Shown one piece after another: positions 58,419-62,000 of a DNA stretch of 62,000 nucleotides (its first letter is position 1; each line of letters opens with the position of its first letter). Source of the stretch: Cryptomeria japonica (lineage: Eukaryota > Streptophyta > Pinopsida > Cupressales > Cupressaceae); assembly GCF_030272615.1 (NCBI RefSeq), contig NC_081414.1:230765733-230827732 (forward strand), given 5' to 3'. The notes below the pieces were generated by a model. The model was not told the origin of the DNA and searched no databases. It saw only the letters and a list, made by a program, of their open reading frames with translations. The translations under genes were made by a program, and so were the position numbers.

Positions 58419-60825
58419 TACATATGTATATAGTTTTGTGTATTCATTAAAATATTTTCATTTAATTTTGAGCATTTTGGTTAGCAAATCAGGGGTGCAC
58501 TTTATATTCTTGTTGTTATCCAATTCACTTACTTTAGCTCTGTTTCTTTCTTCAGATTTGGGGTCTAGAGCTCCTCCCTAAGCAGAGATTGTTGGTTTTG
58601 TCTTCCCTGCTTTGGTTGGAGAGTTTCTTGCTATCTCTAGTAGTTAGACCACAAAGTTCAGCTTTTCTTAGATTCATTAAGCTTTTTATTTTTTGTGTAG
58701 TGTCTTTCTTGATATGCTTGATTAGGATAGTGTTTAATCTTTGATTTGCTAACCCTAATGACTAACATTTATTTCTTGTGCTTCTCTTTGTGTGTGTAGC
58801 AATCAAATAGGTTTTTCTAACTATCCTTCTTTTTGTAGAGCATCATATACATATACATATTATGTATATATCTATATATCTACATATACATATATGACCA
58901 AATCCTATATATCATTTGGTTTGATTTTATTATTGGTTGTTTTCACATATGATATTATTATAATACCTAATGTTATATCCCTATTTATTTTTGATATCCA
59001 AATTTCATTTATATGTCAATTGCATTTAATAGGGGTTTTTTTGTTGTTAGCATCTTCATGCTTTGAGTCTAAATTTTAATATCCCGAAGCTTATTCTAGT
59101 CTTTTCTAAGGTCCTATGTCCTTGTTGTTTTGGAAATCTCATTAAAAGGCTCAAAAAGGTTTCAAATGTACCTTATAAATGAAAAGAAGGGCTATATTCT
59201 TATGATTATATTGTAAAAACTTTAGAAAAGAAGCACATTCATGTGACTTCATGAAAGCAAAATTTTTTTCCAAAAGAAAATACTTTGGAGGGAAGGTCAT
59301 TCAAGTCTTCAAATGCATGTTCTACATGTGACCAATGATTAACTTGAGTCTGAAGGAGTCAAACTTGGGTTTGACATAGCTGGACTTGGGTTTTCATACA
59401 AATACCCTATTAGAGAGAGGGACCAGTAGTTGTAAGGGGTAACTTTGTCAACATGTAGCCATCACGTGGAATATCATAAGACCTCCAATTTTTTTAGAAA
59501 TGTAAAATGGACATTTAATTATCTAAAAATTAAGGTTTGAAGGCGTGACTTTGTTACCAATTTTTTGACTTCAAGAGATACAAAATAGAGTTATTATATA
59601 CCTCATGTCTTATCATGAATTTAGGAAAGTTTAGAGAAAGGATTTATTAAATACCTTGAAGGTGTCTATAAGGTTGAGCTTATTTAAAAGGATGAGATTT
59701 CACAATGCAAGGTTTGGAGGGAAAACAATTCACTTGAAAAGGCATTTTAATTCAAAAGATGTAAAGACAAATAAAATTCTTTATTTATTTACAAAAGTTT
59801 TCTAAAGGCCTCCTTCCATGTGATTATCAAGAAAATCAATTTCATGCATATCTTGGAGGGAAATAGAAAGCTAAAAGTATAAGCTTTCATGTGATTTTAG
59901 GGTTTGCATTTTGTTTCAAATGAAAAGAACCATTTATAGCCAGTTTTTTGAAGATATGCTAGGGTTCTGTTAGGTCTCAAATCAACAAATTGGATAGGTT
60001 CTAAGGAAATGCCAACTCTTATGATCAAACCCTCCAATTGACTTGGCCAACTTATAGAGTGAACCTATTTGGTTACTAACTCTCACTTTAGGTTCTGCAG
60101 GACCTAGGTGGGTATACCTACTCACTAGTTGTTCCTTCAACTAATGCTTCTTATAGCAGATTTAGTGTCTTGATCTGACTTCCCCCTATCTCAGAATGGC
60201 ATTAGTTCCTAGAATGGAGATATAGCAGATGAGTTCAAGATTGTTGTTGTAGAAGCTATTCGATCTTGGTGCTTGAAATTTATATATACACTATTGCTAA
60301 TTTACCCTAGAATTCCTACTCAACTACTCCTATTATTCTTTATGTGAAAGTATGAATTGATGGGTTGTGTTTTATAGATGATCTATGCCTTTCTTTGTTG
60401 TTTGGGCTACAGAGTCTTTATATTTCTTTAGGACTTATTGTGTAAACTTATGAGACAATTTTTAAACCCACCCCCTCTCGATGAGTCTATCAATTACTAT
60501 TTCTTATGAGATCTACTTCAATGTCTTTATTGTAAATTGCTTGAATGAATTTAACTCTAACCTTAAGAGACCATCCAAGGAAGAAATACGAGGAACAATT
60601 ACAATTCGCAAGTAAATCTTTTATTCAAATCTACAATATGAAACACAGAGTTTTACTAGAAGAACACAAGTAACCTTATCTCCTTTAGATAATATCACAA
60701 GCAACTTCCTATAGTAATCCGCAATGGTTTGAATCCACTTCCAGGATTCACTAAAATGCTTCATTTCAGTTTTCTACCTTATTGTTTATAGGTGGAAAGC
60801 ATAAGGTTCAATGTCAAACTCGGTT
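58419..60825. other. AT-rich non-coding, probably interior of the right-edge element
   Basis: A short TATACATA/TATATC patch at 58848-58895 recalls the left array but is only about 45 bp. A C-rich CACCCCCTCTCG motif occurs near 60470. Next to the primer site a 48-codon minus-strand frame starting near 60763 has no recognisable feature. No gene supported. Confidence 0.45.
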
Positions 60826-60837
60826 GCTCTGATACCA
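60826..60837 (-). other. Primer binding site (tRNA-iMet) of right-edge LTR element
   Basis: Minus-strand TGGTATCAGAGC, a perfect 12-base match, two bases from a TGTAATATTCC LTR boundary. The arrangement is identical to that of the chromovirus at 46254-46267. Confidence 0.88.
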
Positions 60838-60839
60838 TA

Positions 60840-62000
60840 TGTAATATTCCATTAATTCTATACTTAAAGAAAATAAATTGTGATCTATATTAAGATAAAA
60901 AATTGAGCATTTCAAAATAAAACATAACTACTTCAATTGAAGGAGAAAACTAACTAAATGTTCTTCAACATAATAAGAATCTAACTAATTTATCTAAAAG
61001 GAAGGTAATCTTTTAATGATAAAAAACATTGAACAAATATTATTAAGCTAATCAATATGAGAAAGGAATTCAAATGGCAAGTTTCATTTTTGAGGGAAGA
61101 GATAAAGGTTCAGAGGTTACAATTCATTTAACTTTCCAACTGAAACTTTTTGTATCAAGGCTCGACATAGTTTGGAATAGGGAGAGCATCATCAAGGGCT
61201 TCTCCATTCAATCGTAGACTTGCCAGTCTCCCATGCCCCTTCCAATTGGAAGAGACCCAACCCTTCATGAGGGTGCATTCTAAGGATTGGGTCTCTTTTA
61301 CATCTGGCCATCTAATCTTGGTGTTCAAAACCTACACGCAACTAATCAATCACACACTATAGGTAACCCCTAACTACTATGACCATATGACTAGTAGGTG
61401 TATCTAGTTCATGTGATCTAACAATCACTTAGATAAAGCATCACCATCTTGGCCAAGGTTTTAACATTGCAAGCACCAATGCATTGTTAGTGTTCACCCC
61501 CCTTGCTCGATTTGTACATCCAATTCTTGAGCTCAACAAAATCACTAGTTACCAACCATCTAAACAAGCCATCTGCTTAATATGTACTAATAATAATGGT
61601 TATTAATGACCATCATATGATAAATAGCGTACACTTGAGCCAACTAACTCATTGGTTTACTAACCAACTATCTAGCAAACTGCTTAATATCTACTAAGAA
61701 TAACGGTCATAAATGACCATCATAAGATAATTAACATACACTTGAGTCAGTTGATTCATTGGTTACAAAACTTCTAGGTTTAGCTGATCCAATTCGTTAC
61801 ATAACAGTCTCATGTCTACTGACATTAACAGTTTACAAGGACCTTCATGGGATTGTGACATAACCTAACAAGCCAACTGCTACAAATCTCCTATCTCTAA
61901 CAAGCTTCAACTGTCATCATGGAATTAAACATAATACAACATTGGTTCCCTTATTTAGCTAAATTAACACATCATATTATGACTCAACAAAAAATATGGT
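60840..62000 (-). repeat. 5' LTR of right-edge LTR element (partial)
   Basis: Starts TGTAATATTCC just outside the primer site and runs to the window end without a recognised far terminus, so it is at least 1.16 kb. The interior of the element would extend leftward, possibly including the long frame at 54796-57643. No matching left LTR lies in the window at the places I compared. Confidence 0.7.

Noticed and set aside
58848-58895. Sixth block of the AT-rich array
   Set aside because: Only about 45 bp and without the TTTATAAA core; too short to assign.
58792-59079. 95-codon hydrophobic plus-strand frame
   Set aside because: It begins in a short TATACATA patch and is hydrophobic because the sequence is T-rich.

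Overview
The window is nuclear DNA from a land plant with a large, repeat-rich genome. I infer a gymnosperm or similar because of the many old, nested LTR retrotransposons with very long LTRs, the high AT content and the remains of a plant organelle-type PPR gene. The species cannot be fixed from the sequence. I found no intact host gene, rRNA, tRNA or CRISPR. Nearly everything is a transposable element, its decay products, or one AT-rich tandem array.

Left part (1-29060). Five blocks of the same TATACA/TGTATA array (1-304, 3902-4324, 19462-20561, 23483-23945, 28205-29060) read as one former array of about 3.1 kb that was split by LTR elements. (A) A probable 3.6 kb solo LTR lies at 305-3901. 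(B) A 15.1 kb LTR element lies at 4325-19461 with target duplication ATAAA. It carries a Pro/Ser-rich reading frame on the minus strand, has no recognisable pol, and is itself interrupted by a complete but dead Ty1/copia element (7214-13308). (C) A small non-autonomous copia relative lies at 20562-23482 with target duplication TATAC. (D) A truncated relative of B lies at 23946-28204. The array contains a 98-bp near-perfect palindrome.

Middle (29061-37289). This is old non-coding sequence holding a tandem row of four 35-nt hairpins (30416-30641), a badly decayed PPR gene on the plus strand (about 30723-32345) and an orphan retrotransposon gag piece (33961-34317).

37290-49094 is a complete Ty3/gypsy chromovirus on the minus strand: LTRs 2886 and 2828 bp, target duplication CTTAA, tRNA-iMet primer site, gag, protease, RT, RNase H, integrase, chromodomain, polypurine tract. 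Its gag is split by a 1.36 kb solo LTR (43829-45186, target duplication ATTAT) of the same family as the LTR in D.

Right part (49095-62000). An A-rich non-coding stretch is followed by a 62-nt hairpin, a decayed minus-strand reading frame of about 930 codons that I do not recognise (54796-57643), a 455-bp foldback structure (57964-58418), and the primer site and start of another minus-strand LTR element that runs off the right edge (60826-62000).

The coding remnants work together only as retrotransposon machinery (gag packaging, protease, RT/RNase H, integrase). Each full set is inactivated by stops, frameshifts or lost catalytic residues. In the copia element nearly all stops are TAG at positions expected to be CAG, which points to decay by deamination of methylated CHG sites.
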